Shown here one piece after another: positions 21,883-34,105 of a stretch of DNA of 64,000 nt. The stretch's first letter is position 1; the number at the start of each line of letters is the position of its first letter. Made by a program: the position numbers and the translations under genes. Under the pieces are notes generated by a model. That model worked only from the letters and a program-made list of their open reading frames with translations, did no database searches and was not told where the DNA came from. This DNA comes from Impatiens glandulifera (lineage: Eukaryota; Streptophyta; Magnoliopsida; Ericales; Balsaminaceae): the NCBI RefSeq assembly GCF_907164915.1, contig NC_061862.1, positions 8,543,505 through 8,607,504 on the forward strand. Reading direction: 5' to 3'.

Positions 21883-24819
21883 ATGTCGTCAACAAGATCA
21901 ACTAAAGATGCGGCGACAATAAAGATTGGAAGAAAATGGAACGTGACGCTCTCATATCTGTTACTCACGAAGAGTAACTACTCGGTGTGGGCGTTGAAGA
22001 TGCGGGTAAATTTACAAGCACATGGAGTGTGGGAAGCCGTGATGCTCTATGAGGTCGATGAACAAAATGATAGAATGACTTTTGCCTCCATCTATCAAGA
22101 ATTCCCTCAGAACGTCCTTCTCATGGTGACTGAGAAGGATTTTTCCAAGCTAGTGTGGGCGACGCTAAAAACAATGCATGTTGGAGTGGAGAGAGTCAAG
22201 GAGGCAAAAGTGCAAACCTTGAAGACACAATTCGAGGCGATTTGCATGAAGAATGGGGAATTGGTGGATGATTTCGTCATGAAATTGACATCCATCATGA
22301 CTGATATCCGCTCGTTGGGAGAGAAGGTGGAGGAGATCTTCGTCGTCAAGAAGAAGTTCTTTAGAGACTTACCACAAACATACGTGCAAATCGTTATAGT
22401 GATCGAATAATTTGGTGACCTCAAGAATATGATCATCGAGGAGATCATCGGTCATCTCAAAGTCCACAAGGAGAGACTTCGCGGCTATGAAGACCAAGAG
22501 GAGGAGCACCTATTGCTCACGTATGATGAATGAATGTCACGAATGAATTTTTCTTCTGGATCGTCGAGTCACAACGGCAACGGTGGAGATAACCAAGGTC
22601 GTGGAAAAGGGCAAGGTTAAGGGCGAGGTTGTGTAGAAAGCTCACCTCGACAAGAAGACATCAAGCCCCGTAAAGACAAGAGCACAATGAAGTGTTATGC
22701 TTGTCAAAAGTACGGGCACTACACGTCTTAGTTCCCAGACAAAAGGTCTAACGATGATTTAAACCTCACTAGATTCTATGATGAGGAGCCATCATTAATG
22801 TTTGCGGAGGTAGTGACAAATGCTTTTCCTAGAGATGAGAAGACAAACCTTGAAGAGTTCATGCAAGAACCGTCCAAGGATGAACTAGAGGTGGTGTTGC
22901 TCAATGAAGAGAGTAATGGAAAAACTCCTCGCAAGTGGCGATGAGTGTAATCACACAAATGTGTGGTACCTTGACAATGGAGTAAGCAATCATATGACGG
23001 GCCATTGAGAGAAGCTCAATGAGCTCGACGAGAAAATTACTAGAAATTTAAAGTTCGAAGATAGAAGCAAGGCGCACAAGTTTCCTAATCCATCTTGCGA
23101 GAAAATCTATGTGAGTAGAGATGCTGTATTTAAATAGGAGAAGAAGTGGGAGTGGTGCAACGACAACAACAAGCTTGTACAAAATTCTGTGGAGTTCGGA
23201 ATCCTACGAAATGTCTATGCAGAGGCACCATTAGTAGAGATGGATCTTGATGAATTTCTATTGCTCATCACCAACGAGCCAACAATATATCACGAGGCGA
23301 TAATCGAAGAGTCGTGGAATGAGGCCATGAACAAAGAGCTCGAGTCTGTCTAGAAAAATAAGACACGGGAGCTCATTGACTTAAAATGAGTTTTCAAGTT
23401 GAAAAGAGACAGCGAAGGCAAAATCCTCAAGAACAAAGAGAGATTGGTAGTGAACGGCTATGTGCAGAAGCAAGGCGTTGACTTTGAGGAGACATTTGCA
23501 CCGGTTGAAAAACTTGACACAGTTTGGCTAATTTTTGCCATTGTAGCTCACCTTGGATGGGAGATTCACCACTTGGATGTCAAATCAGCATTTCTCAATG
23601 GTGACATTGAAGAAGAAGTCTATGTTTCTCAACCTGAACGCTTCATCATCGAGAATAAAGAGCACAAGGTGTACAAGTTATACAAGGCTCTCTACGGACT
23701 ACGTCAAGCACCAAGGGCGTGGAACACTTGCCTCAACAAGAGAATAATGAGTCTTGACTTTGTGAAATGTTCTCAAGAGCTTGTTATGTACACGAGAAAC
23801 CATGGAGAAGAAGTACTCATTGTTGGCGTATACGTCAACGACTTGATCGTGACAGGATCAAGCATCAAGGGTGTTGAGGAGTTCAAAAAACAAATGATGA
23901 AGGAGTTTGATATGAGTGATCTAGGGCTACTCTCGTACAATCTTGGTATCGAGGAGGACCAAAAGAAAGATAGCATCTAGGTGAAGCAGGAAGCTTATGC
24001 GAAGAAGGTATTGAAATAGTTTGCAATGGAGTATTGCAACTCGAGCAAGTATTTGATGGAAGAAAAGTTGCAGCTTGGAAAGGATGTGGAAGGAAGCTTA
24101 GTGGATCCAAAAGAGTATAGGAGTATCATCGGGTTTCTCGGGTACCTGACGCACACTCGACCTGATATCTCTTATGTAGTTGGCATAGTGAGTGATACAT
24201 GGAGCAGTCTACCACCCTACACCAACAAGTAGTAAAACATATTCTTCGTTACGTGAAGGGAACGACGAGCTATGTGATTCAGCTAAGAAGAGGACAAGAA
24301 GTTGAAGAACTTGTTGGTTTTACTAACAGTGACCTAGCTGGTGACACAGACGATAGAAAAAACACCAGAGGGATGGTGTTTTATCTAAACAAGAATTTGA
24401 TCACATGACAATCACAAAAGTAGTGAACTGTTATTTTATCTTCATGTGAGGCGGAGTTTATGGAAGCTACTATAGCGTCCTATCAAGGACTTTGGCTAAG
24501 AAACTTGTTGAGATAGGTGGTCAGATGCGAGCCAAGACTAGTATCCCTTTATGTCGACAACAAGTCCGCAATAACATTAATGAAGAATCGGGTGTTTCAT
24601 GGACGCAACAAACACATCGACACTCGGTTCCACTTCATCCGTGAATGCGTCGAGAATCGATATATTGATATAGAGTTTGTAAACACTAGAGAGAAGCGTG
24701 CAGACATTCTCACCAAGGCACTAACAAGAGTTAAATTTGCGGGGATGCGAGAGCTGCTTGGTGTAAAGAATCTCGAACCAAATCAATCTTACGGGGGAGA
24801 TTGTGAGTTTAAGAATTGA
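21883..24819 (+). pseudogene. Ty1/copia gag-pol pseudogene lacking integrase
   Basis: The Gag frame starts with ATG at 21883, MSSTRSTKDAATIKIG, and stays open to 22410 (UBN2-type Gag). A mutated zinc knuckle CYACQKYGHYTS follows near 22693 with its last cysteine changed. The protease reads WYLDNGVSNHMTG near 22965 (D-N-G in place of D-S-G). The sequence then jumps to the pre-reverse-transcriptase linker near 23080, so the whole integrase is deleted. Reverse transcriptase is recognisable from 23399 (GVDFEETFAPV, LDVKSAFLNG, YGLRQAPRAW), but the catalytic box reads YVNDLIV rather than YVDDLIV. RNase H includes EAEFMEA and YVDNKSAITLMKN. Stops occur near 22533, 22616, 23137, 23353, 23978 and 24230. 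It is dead and could move only in trans. Confidence 0.9.
24792..24801 (+). other. Polypurine tract of copia-2
   Basis: CGGGGGAGAT immediately precedes the 3' LTR terminus TGTGAG. Confidence 0.75.
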
Positions 24820-25090
24820 TTGTCAAAAAATTGAAAGTTGTTGGTCTTTATTGTCTTTCATGCAATTAGTGCTTATTTAATTATTAATGGACTTGTGCCT
24901 GTATGTAAATGTAATTTTGGGTTTCTAGGCTAATTACTCTTTTATAAGGGTTGTTTGTAAAGGTTGATAATACAACACTTAAGACTCTTAAAACTTTTTC
25001 TTTTTAACAAAGATTATTGTCCTTATCTATTTCATAGAGTTTCATTTCTTCATAACTATTCTTAGAAGATCCAATAGTCAAAAGCCAACA
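24802..25090 (+). repeat. Copia-2 3' LTR (289 bp)
   Basis: Starts TGTGAGTTTAAG and ends AGCCAACA, co-linear with the 5' LTR. The flanks (ACGAC before the 5' LTR, AAGGC after this one) do not form a clear target duplication. Confidence 0.88.
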
Positions 25091-26640
25091 AAGGCCTTCT
25101 TAGTGACCCACTTTCGTTGGGTTCAATGAGGAGGACAAGACAATCCTCCACTAATGCGGTTTTTTCTTTTTAACCAAATTATATCTGGCTCGCTCCTATT
25201 TCAAAACTCTCTTTTACAATCATCCTAAAGTTTTATTTATAGTTTAAGATATCTGGTTATTGAAATTCAAATTATGCCGCCAATTCTTATTATGAAGAAT
25301 GACACCCTATTATACTTCTAGAGGGTTGGGTTGAGATCTCCTACTCTTTAGTTTTCCAATGGATCCTCATTTGCATAAAATGGTTGAGTATCAAATAAGT
25401 TGGGATTTTAGATAATAGACATACATTGGTACTTCGTGGGGTACAGGATGACTCCTAAAGAAGACAATCACGATCGCGATACTCTTTGCTTCATAAGTGA
25501 GGAGTGTTTCGTCACTTCTGTTAGTGATCTAGAGATCCATCAACAATCCGTCAACGATTCTGTCTAGTCGTTAGTCTTTTTCCATTTGGGCTTGTTGATG
25601 TGCTTTCCTCCCTTGGATCCTTCTAACGCTCCAATGAACGTTGGATGGGTTGATTAAATCTCCATCTCGTTTAATCCATTGAATGAGATGACAACTCCTA
25701 CTTCTACCAATTATTTTACCGTTATAACTTTTTTTTCCTAATTCTGACTACAATAGATCACAAACCTTTTTTTAAGCTTTGAACTTGTTTTTTTTTTTTC
25801 ATTTTGGCTTTATTTAACACATCCTTTAAAGAAATCAAACACAAAAGCAAACAAAAAAATTGATTTAATATTTTTTATTTTTATTTATCTATTTATTCAC
25901 CATTTTATATTTATTTATTTTGTGTGTGACATTTAATCGAGATACGTTACAAAGTCGTCACTCGAACTAAATATTTCATTTTAAATCCTGTACAATGAGC
26001 CAGGTTAAGTATTTTAAAAATTATTTTTAAAATAGGCTCGGGATTTTTAAAGTTATTAATTCGAATGGGGTTAAATACATATGTCTACAGAGTTGTCTCC
26101 CAATTTTTGAAATATTTTTAGAAGGCGGAACAATTTTCTTTATTCACATGGTTTAAGTTTAAACTTTGATCTTTTTCACGGGCATCCTCTTTTTGAAAAA
26201 AAAAAATAACCAGTCACAAGTACACAAAAAGATGCAAAATTAAATAAAAATAAATAAAGAATGATCGTTGCAGATATCATTTGCTTAAACCAACAAGTAA
26301 ATTATAAAGTTTGTTTTCTAATTATTGTTGAAGGAACACTCTTATATTGGCTCGTATTTGTCTCCAAATCTCATTTTATCCATTTTTCTCATTTTTTGAG
26401 AGATGGATCATAGTGATATTTCCTCACATTTTTTAAAAAACGAAGGATTACAACCAAGTCTCGAGACGAGACTACTTATGTATCATCTTGAGAGAGAAAT
26501 TAGGTCGAAACGTAATTTAAGGTGTAAAAGAGTTGGTTTTATTTTGGAAATGCCCTAGTGTGAACTAAAGTTTTATTCATTTTTTATGGTATTTGCAATT
26601 GACTGGTCACATTTAATGACCATTGCGTTTGTTTTTGTTT
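25091..26640. other. Intergenic, no gene recognised
   Basis: Mixed-composition sequence without long frames. Near 25940-26090 the sequence GTTACAAAGTCGTCACTCGAAC followed by GGGGTTAAATACAT resembles a common noncoding plant repeat, but I cannot assign it. Poly-T and poly-A runs occur at 25787-25799 and 26200. Confidence 0.5.
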
Positions 26641-26649
26641 TAGATGACT

Positions 26650-27200
26650 CACAACGCGTTATCGAGAATATACGTCTTACATCACATTTTTTTTCCCTTT
26701 TATATATTTTTTTATTTGGACTATTTAGAATGCGTTATTGGTAATAGACGTCTTACATTGCATCGGGTTTGAAATAATTTGCAACTAAAAGACAACCACT
26801 CTTTTTTGTCATTCTTCTTTTCCATTCTCAGAGGGTTGCATTTGAAGATTCGTATCTACTAACATAGTTTGTCGGGCAAGCAATGTTATCATCTATTGTA
26901 ATCACTTAGATCGTCTTTTACTCCTACCAAGGTCAGAAATTTTACATCGCGCTATCGTGGATAGTCGACTTAAACTTGCGAAGTGTTATCGAGGATAGAC
27001 ATCTTACACTGCATTGTTATTTATTTTTTACTATTTACAATGCGTAATTGAGGATAGACATATTATAAAATATCATGCTTAAATAAAATATGACAACTCC
27101 TTTTTATTTTTGTCTTTTTTAACTTTTGAGGGTTGCATCTTAAAATTTTGCGTCTTTGAATCTGGTTGGTCGTGTCAGTTTTGTTAGTTTCTATTGTAAA
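26650..27200 (+). repeat. Degenerate 310-bp tandem duplication with repeated GCGTTATCGAGGATAGAC motif
   Basis: CTATTTAGAATGCGTTATTG at 26721 recurs as CTATTTACAATGCGTAATTG at 27031. Downstream, GACAACC...GAGGGTTGCAT and CTATTGTAA also recur at matching offsets (26790-26902 and 27091-27198). A motif close to GCGTTATCGAGGATAGACGT, followed by CTTACA and TGCAT, appears five times (about 26655, 26731, 26950, 26982, 27041). No coding potential seen. Confidence 0.65.
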
Positions 27201-28340
27201 ATTCTCGTAGTATTTTTCACCTGGTTTCCTAAATCCAAGAGTTTGTCAAAAATAGCTTAGATTGTTTAGTCAATGTCTTGAGCATTGTCGCACCTTCTCG
27301 ATGGACTGGTCGAGCTTGAAGAATATGAATGAAAGATTTTAACTAGACATGTTTTAGAATCTTATAGTCGGATATAGAAAACCTCTTGTAGCAACATTCT
27401 TGTTCAACATGATACGAGCGAATTTCTTTGCGTACCAAACATTTGTTGTATGAACTCTAAATCTTTGTCCAAAGAAGAAAGAAGATGGTTTGTTATAATA
27501 CTAGAAGAACTTGATCACAAACTAATTTTTTTTAGTTATTTTTAGAATTAATTTTTTATTCACATTTTTCGAAAAAAAAATTAATCTTTACGTAAGAATT
27601 TTTTTCTTTTTTTTTTTTTCGAAATGAGAATCAACGTCTTAATTATTTTTCATATTTAAAAGAAAAATTATAATTATGAAAGATGTAGTAAAGAATTATG
27701 TAATGACCTAGTTCATGGTCATGGATTTCCTTTTTCGTTTGATCTTGTTTTTACTTTTTCAATTTTTATTTATCTTGAAATGCTATATTATGTGAATTAG
27801 GATTTTATTTTATTTAGAACATCCCTGAATGAGAACTAGACTTTTTATTATAATTTAAAATCATTTAATTCTTATTACCAAAAGTTTATTAAAAAACTTA
27901 CCGCACTCAAAAATTATTTCATACATTCCCTTATCAATTACATTGTTTAATTCATTAATAAAAATATTAAATTTATTTTATTTTATTTTTTATATTATTT
28001 ATTATTATAAATTAACACAATTTAATTTTTTTTATTAAAAAAATATTAAACTATTCAAAATTATTTCAAAAAAACCTACCGAAACAAGACCTGCACATTT
28101 ATAAAAAAATGGCTACATTCATATCTGGTTATTTAAGGATATTTTTGAGATTTTATCTATTGTTGAATGAAAAAATAAATAATTTTTATTTTTAATTTTT
28201 TAAATTATTATAATTTCTTTTATATTTAAAACTTTAATTTTGTAAAGAAAGTATTAATATTTTAATTATTAATTAAAATAATATTAATAATAGGATAAAA
28301 ATAAATTATACAAAATCAGATAAAATCTATAAAAACACTC
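27201..28340. other. AT-rich intergenic, no gene recognised
   Basis: No ORF or recognisable domain. Long T runs at 27600-27620. Composition becomes strongly AT-rich after 27520. Confidence 0.5.
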
Positions 28341-28879
28341 GCATCAAACGTACTATTTTTTTAAACAGTTTTCACCCAAAACACATACACGACATAGGCC
28401 TTGTTCTCTTTGGGTTATTTGAAAAACCCAAACAAAATCAATTTTCCAATCAATCATTTCTCAACAATCACATCACTCATTTTATTAACCAAAATACTAA
28501 AATACCCTCTATTTTAAATTATTATTTTTTAATTTATTTATATATGTCAATACCCTTTAAGTCATTTTACCAAAAATAATCATCATTTTCTCAAAATCAT
28601 CACCAATCATTATTATTTTCTCCCTCTAAGTTTTTTAAAAAATCCCAATCTGAACAAGCCCATAGTTTCCCACGTTTCCCACGTGATTGTACGGCATGTG
28701 GTCCCTGCAGTGTTTTGTCTCTTTTTACTGTTTAGCATTCAGAGTTTTTTTGAAATCATATATAATTTTTTATAATCGTTATATTTTAAGCCTCTATTAA
28801 AATATATAAACTATATATATATTAAATTAGTTTTACAATAACACAAAAAGTCTTTAATAATGCCATTTTATATATACTT
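28341..28879. repeat. Dispersed AT-rich repeat, copy B (left part, interrupted)
   Basis: GTTTTCACCCAAAACACATA at 28370, then CACGTGATTGTACGGCATGTGG and TGTCTCTTTTTACTG at 28680-28730, match 56430-56520. A MITE (28397-28661) interrupts it. The right part of the same repeat resumes at 31118, after about 2.2 kb of later insertions. Confidence 0.6.
28397..28661. mobile_element. Tourist-like MITE, copy 1 (265 bp)
   Basis: Starts GGCCTTGTTC and ends GAACAAGCCC (terminal inverted repeats). It is flanked by a 3-bp ATA duplication at 28394-28396 and 28662-28664. AT-rich interior without ORF. 3-bp duplications and GGCCTTGTT ends are typical of PIF/Harbinger-derived Tourist elements. Related to the copy at 43830, which lies in the opposite orientation. 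Confidence 0.8.
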
Positions 28880-29344
28880 AGGTAGCGTTTGGTTGGTGGT
28901 ACAAATTATATAAGGTATAAGTTGTATAGAGGTATAAATTGTAACGATATATAAATAATATAGGGTAGTATAAATTGTATAGGTTATTGATGTTTGGTAT
29001 GAATTATAAGAAATTGTATAAGTTGTATATGGTTTATAATTTTGTGTTTGGTATATAATATAAGAATGTAGTATAAGTTATATAAATATTAATTTAAAAT
29101 GTTAATTATTATTATTATTATTATTTTATATTTATTTATATTATAAATAATATTTTTTATTATTATAAATTATTATACTATTATTTAATAATTAATATAA
29201 ATTTAATTAACATATAAAAAATTAATTATAATATAAAAGATAAATTATTATGTTTATTTAATTTAAATATTATTAATAATTGTAAAAAATAAAAATATTA
29301 TTTATAATATAAGTAAATATAGAAAATAATAATTAATAAAATTA

Positions 29345-29375
<31 letters not shown>

Positions 29376-29717
29376 TAAAAAATTGAATTATTTAAAAAAT
29401 AGCAATATTAAAAATAATTATATATAATAATAATATTATTATTAAAATTAAATAAAATATATTATATATATTATATAGTAATATAGTATTAATATAGAGT
29501 ATAATGAGAAATTAAAAATTAAATAAAATAAGAATAGTGTTGTACCTAGGGGGACCACCAGTTACTATTTTATACCAAATATGAGGTACAAATTATATAG
29601 GGATATAAATTTATACCAATAGTAAAAATGTAAAAAATACCGTATTAAAACACTATTGTTATAATTTATACTATACAAATAGTGTTGTACCTACTTGTAC
29701 TGTCAACCAAACATAGG
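28880..29717. mobile_element. Putative TIR element, ~840 bp, GTTTGGTTG ends
   Basis: The left end AGGTAGCGTTTGGTTGGTGG and the right end, reverse-complemented, CCTATGTTTGGTTGACAGTAC form terminal inverted repeats that continue with GTACAA and internal TATAGGGATATAAA-type repeats. AT-rich interior, no ORF. Inserted into dispersed repeat copy B. Confidence 0.6.
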
Positions 29718-29949
29718 TTTTGGGTTATTTAAATAACCCAACCCACTCAAACATCTTTTCACTCTCCCTCTAATCAATCACATTACTCAATTCATTACCC
29801 AAAATACTAAAATACTTTTTATTTTAAATTACTATTTTTTATTTTATTATTATATATCAATACCCTTTAAGTAATTTTACCAAAAATATTCTCATCTCCT
29901 CAAAATTATCACTCATCATTACTCATTTTCCCCCTCTAGGTTATTTCAT
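29718..29949. mobile_element. Degenerate relative of the Tourist-like MITE
   Basis: GGGTTATTTAAATAACCCAA at the left, then AAAATACTAAAATAC and AATACCCTTTAAGTAATTTTACC, are shared with the MITE at 28397-28661. The terminal GGCCTTGTT repeats are missing, so this is a damaged copy. Confidence 0.55.
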
Positions 29950-29957
29950 TAGCTACA

Positions 29958-31117
29958 AACCATTTCCTATCCTACCCACCTTTCAAACAATTTTTCTCAA
30001 CTACCCACCTTTTCATTCACATTCCCAAACTACCCACATTTCTCTCTCTCTAAATCATTAATCAACCTATTAATTAACTCACTCTCTATCTTAACCCACT
30101 AATTAACTCTCTCTCTCTAAACCCATTAATTAGCTCTTCTCTCTCTTTCAACTATTAATTAATATCTTCACTTTTAAACTATTAATTAATTCAATTGAAA
30201 TATATTATATAAATATTAAAATAAAATAACACATATGATTTTATTTTTATTTAAATCTATAAATATAATATATATAGTTCAAATTAAATACACTAAATTA
30301 AATAATTTAAATAACTATTATAAATTAAAATAAAATAGAATACATTACGGGAAACTTGAAATAAAATATATTACATAAACATTAAAATAAAATACATTAC
30401 ATCACAATAAAATACATAACATAAACATTACAATAAAATAAAATACATAATAAATATTAATCACGTTCAATATACAATAAAATAATAAAATGCATATTTT
30501 ATCTTTATAATTCAATTTTTTTATATATGGATTTATATAGAGGTTTTTGCTCTAGTAGAAAATGGAGTAGATATCATAAAATTGAATTATAAAGATAAAA
30601 TATGCATTTTATTGTATATTGAACGTGATTAATATTTATTATGTATTTTATTTTATTGTAATGTTTATGTTATGTATTTTATTGTGATGTAATGTATTTT
30701 ATTTTAATGTTTATGTAATATATTTTAATGTATTCTATTTTATTTTATTTTATAATAGCTATTTAAATTATTTAATTTAGTGTATTTAATTTGAACTATA
30801 TATATTATATTTATATATTTAAATAAAAATAAAAATATGTGTTATTTTATTTTAATATTTATATAATATATTTCAATTGAATTAATTAATAGTTTAAAAG
30901 TGAGGATATTAATTAATAGTTGAAAGAGATAGAAGAGTTAATTAATGAGTTTAGAGAGAGTGGGGAAGTTAATTAGTGGGTTAAGATAGAGAGTGAGTTA
31001 ATTAATGGGTTGATTAATGATTTAGAGAGAGAAAGGTGGGTAGTTTGGGAATGTGAATGAAAATGTGGATAATTTGGGAAAAATTGTTTGAAAGGTGGGT
31101 AGGAGAGGAAATGGTTC
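29958..31117. mobile_element. Foldback element 1: 1.16-kb inverted repeat with 8-bp TAGCTACA duplication
   Basis: Left arm 29958-30520 and right arm 30577-31117 are near-complementary over about 550 bp, separated by a 56-base loop. The termini read AACCATTTCC at the left and GGAAATGGTT at the right. TAGCTACA occurs on both flanks (29950-29957 and 31118-31125). The unoccupied site is seen in a related repeat near 31889 (TTAGCTACACAATTATT). There is no ORF; a transcript would be a long hairpin RNA. An 8-bp duplication suggests mobilisation by a hAT-type transposase (inference). Confidence 0.85.
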
Positions 31118-31560
31118 TAGCTACACAATTATCAATTTCACATTTTCAATTAAAATATAACTTTTTTTTTTAAATTGAAAATAAAATATTATATTTTACG
31201 TAATCCAATGTAAAGTAATATTTGTTGTTAACTATTTATCGTTATTAATTTTAAAAGCATGTACATTTAAATATATATCACCATATCTCTATTCAAAAAA
31301 TATATTAAATTAAAATAATTTATTAAATCTTTCTTACAAAAAAAATATATTAAATTAAAATAATTTGTTAAGTTTGTTGTAAAATTGTTCTTAGATAATA
31401 TTTTAAAAACAAAATATAATAAATTATTCTTATTATTTTGTAGTTTAAATAATTGAATAAAAATTATTTTAAAATCTTTATCACAATTTATAAATAAATA
31501 TATTTAATAATTATTTTTGACAAACAAATGAATATATTTAATGGTTTGATTATACCGAAC
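31118..31560. repeat. Dispersed AT-rich repeat, copy B (right part)
   Basis: Continues copy B after the foldback: ACACAATTATC, ATATATCACCATATCTCTATT, AATTTGTTAAGTTTGTTGTAAA and TTTTGTAGTTTAAATAATTG, matched at 56640-56960. Confidence 0.65.
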
Positions 31561-31884
31561 AACTTAACTCCATACATAAATTTATAAATAAGATGCGTTC
31601 AATCACACCAAACAAAATAGTAAAGAAAAATGTTTAAAAATAGGTTATTTAAGTTTTCGATTAATTAAATTATTAAAATATTTATTATTTATATTTCAAT
31701 TTTTAGTTTTCAGTTTTTTTTTAAATTAATTAAAATTCTTTTAATTAATAAATTAAATGAATTTATAATTTATAATAAATTTTGTAAGATTACTTAATCA
31801 ATTATTACTTACATAAACATTGTAGTTAAAATTCGACTGATAGTGTGAATATGTTAATTTTTTAACCTAAAATAAATAAATAAA
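31561..31884. other. AT-rich spacer, nothing recognised
   Basis: No gene, no clear repeat beyond simple AT-rich sequence. Confidence 0.5.
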
Positions 31885-32165
31885 TAAAAAATTAGCTACA
31901 CAATTATTTCAAAATTACATATTTGTAATAAAAGAAAAATTAAAATTACATCATCCTAATCATTGTTGTTAACCATCTTTCTTAATTTTAATTGCATATA
32001 AATACAATCATCATATCTATATTTACTATCACATATTTGAAAACTCACTCACAGTTATAGTCAGACTTCTTTCATAAAATTCATTAAATTTAAAGTTGAA
32101 AAATAATTTGTTAAACTTGCTTTTGGATAATATATTTTTTCTAAAATTTGTTAATACAAAATATA
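31885..32165. repeat. Dispersed AT-rich repeat, copy B2
   Basis: TTAGCTACACAATTATTTCA, ATATTTACTATCACATATTTG, AAAACTCACTCACAGTTATAG and CTTTCATAAAATTCATTAAA match the same family (16174-16325, 31250-31450). Confidence 0.6.
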
Positions 32166-32954
32166 TAAGTTGAGGAGATTTTAAGAATTAGGAGATTATT
32201 CTGGTAAAGAAATTAAGGGATATTAATATATAATAATAAAATATTTTTCAAAATATATAATATTTTAGTTTATAAATTCAGGTATATGATTATGAGAGAA
32301 TTAATAAAATAATTTTGATTATGATTAAATTTAAAAAACAATTTTTTTAATTAAATACAATTTTCTTATAGTAAAAACACTTGCAGGTTAATAATAATAA
32401 TAAATAAATTTTATTTTTTAAGAAAATAAAATATCTTAATATTTTTATTAATAAATTAAATAAGATAATGTGAAAGAGAGAATGAAATAATATTGAATAA
32501 TGGACTCGTTTTCTTTACTGTTAAATTTTGTATAAGTTAATGAAAAAATTATAATAAACACATTTTGGATTTAAAAAATAATTTTATCTCTGTCTCTCTT
32601 CTATCGTTTAAGGTAATAATAATTTTTCTTATTACAGTGTTTAAATTTATAATACTCATTTATAATACTCATCACTTTTTAATATTTTTATTATTATTTT
32701 TAATTATTAATTTCATTTATTTTTATTTATTTTTATTCAATCTCTCCCCCTATTCTATTTTTTTATATATTTATATAAAATTATAATAATAATAATAATA
32801 AAACATAAATTTATATATATACTTATTCATTTTTTACACACAATTTGAATATAAAAAAAAACAATAGTCAAAGTGGAGGGGGAGTGATCTAAAATTAAGG
32901 ATTTGTAATTATAATTAAAAAAAAATGTTTATTTGAAAATTAGTATTTTTTTTA
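32166..32954. other. AT-rich spacer, nothing recognised
   Basis: Only simple AT-rich sequence and short (TAA)n runs (32390, 32785). The 73-codon frame at 32565 is low-complexity and hydrophobic by composition. Confidence 0.5.
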
Positions 32955-33160
32955 TGAGGAGTGATAGAGAGAGGGAATTTTGTAAGGAAATTTGGTAAGG
33001 GAATGACTTGGCATCACCTTCATTGGTTGGAAAGTGTAAAAGTGGGAGGAAAGAGATAAAATAGAGAAATTATTTGATTTTTTTAGCGAATAAGATTATG
33101 ACACGTCATTCCCTCACCAAATTCCCTCACCAAATTTCCTCACCAAATCATTTCTCTTTT
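32955..33160. mobile_element. Small MITE with GGTAAGGGAATGAC inverted ends
   Basis: Left AAATTTGGTAAGGGAATGAC and right GTCATTCCCTCACCAAATT are inverted repeats. The right side shows three tandem TTCCCTCACCAAA-like blocks. About 200 bp, no ORF, no clear target duplication. Confidence 0.65.
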
Positions 33161-33332
33161 TTTTATTATTATAACTAATTTTAAAATTTTATAAAATAAA
33201 AAAATAAGTTGAATATTATCCAACTTATTTCCAACTTATTTGGAATAAATTAAATAAATTGACTTTTATAGGTTAAATCAAAATTTATCCTATGTTGTAT
33301 TATTTAAATAATTTAAACTGAAGTAACCCTAA

Positions 33333-33626
33333 GCCCTCGTTTGATGAAGGAGTTTTTGGGTTTGAGATAAAACCCAGTTTTTATCCCAAAACTCAAATAT
33401 CTTATCAACCATAAAATCAAATAATTTTATCATTTAAATACTAAAACTATCATCTAATTTTATCTACTCTCTAAACAATTATTCTCTCACCTACACCATA
33501 TTTTCTAAAGTCAAAGGGCAAATTAGTCTTTAAATTTTAAAAACCAATTTTTTCTACTTTTTATAAAAAAGGGTTTTTTTTGGATAAAATCCAGACAAAA
33601 TTCAAAAAACCACTTCCTCAAACGAG
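33333..33626. mobile_element. MITE, CCTCGTTTGATGAAGG ends (~294 bp)
   Basis: The left GCCCTCGTTTGATGAAGG and the right CACTTCCTCAAACGAG are inverted repeats, followed inward by GTTTTTGGG/CAAAAAACC and GGGTTTGAGATAAAACCC-type palindromes. Flanks offer TAA at the left and ATAA at the right, consistent with a Tourist-type insertion. Confidence 0.7.
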
Positions 33627-34105
33627 ATAAAACTCAACATCATCTATAGTTTTTTTATGGTATTTTTATTTTTTCAAAGTACTAATTATGTGACTAATAA
33701 AAAAATAATAATAAAATTAGTCAAAATCTATATTTTTAAATGTACTAATAAGGTTTACTATTTTGGTTTCTATTTAGACCCGAGATAAATTTGAGAGTTA
33801 TATAGGGTGATCAAGTAACAAAAACCCCTTAGGAAGAAGGATCGATTTTTAACGTTACAAATGCGAAATGTATATTACTAAAATTATTGTATTTTTAGTT
33901 TAAGAACTAGTTTTTTTATTGAGATAGTCTCAACATTAAATAAGTCATTAAATATTAAATTATTTAAATATTGTTTTATTTACATTTTATAAAAACAAAT
34001 TTAAAAATATTTTAGTTTATAAAATTAATGATTTGATAGTTTAAGAGAAATTGATAATATTATTGAATAATTCATTTTTTCAATAAACAATATATATATA
34101 TATAT
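33627..34105. other. AT-rich spacer
   Basis: No gene recognised. Ends in a short TA run at 34091-34104. Confidence 0.5.

Larger units (their letters stand above)
21567..25090 (+). mobile_element. Copia-2, LTR retrotransposon with internal deletion (3.5 kb)
   Basis: Two 289-bp LTRs enclose a degenerate primer-binding site, gag, a mutated protease, a reverse transcriptase/RNase H relic and a polypurine tract. The element starts 40 bases after the abrupt end of the 1.2-kb tandem array. Estimated LTR divergence by eye makes it older than copia-4. Confidence 0.9.
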
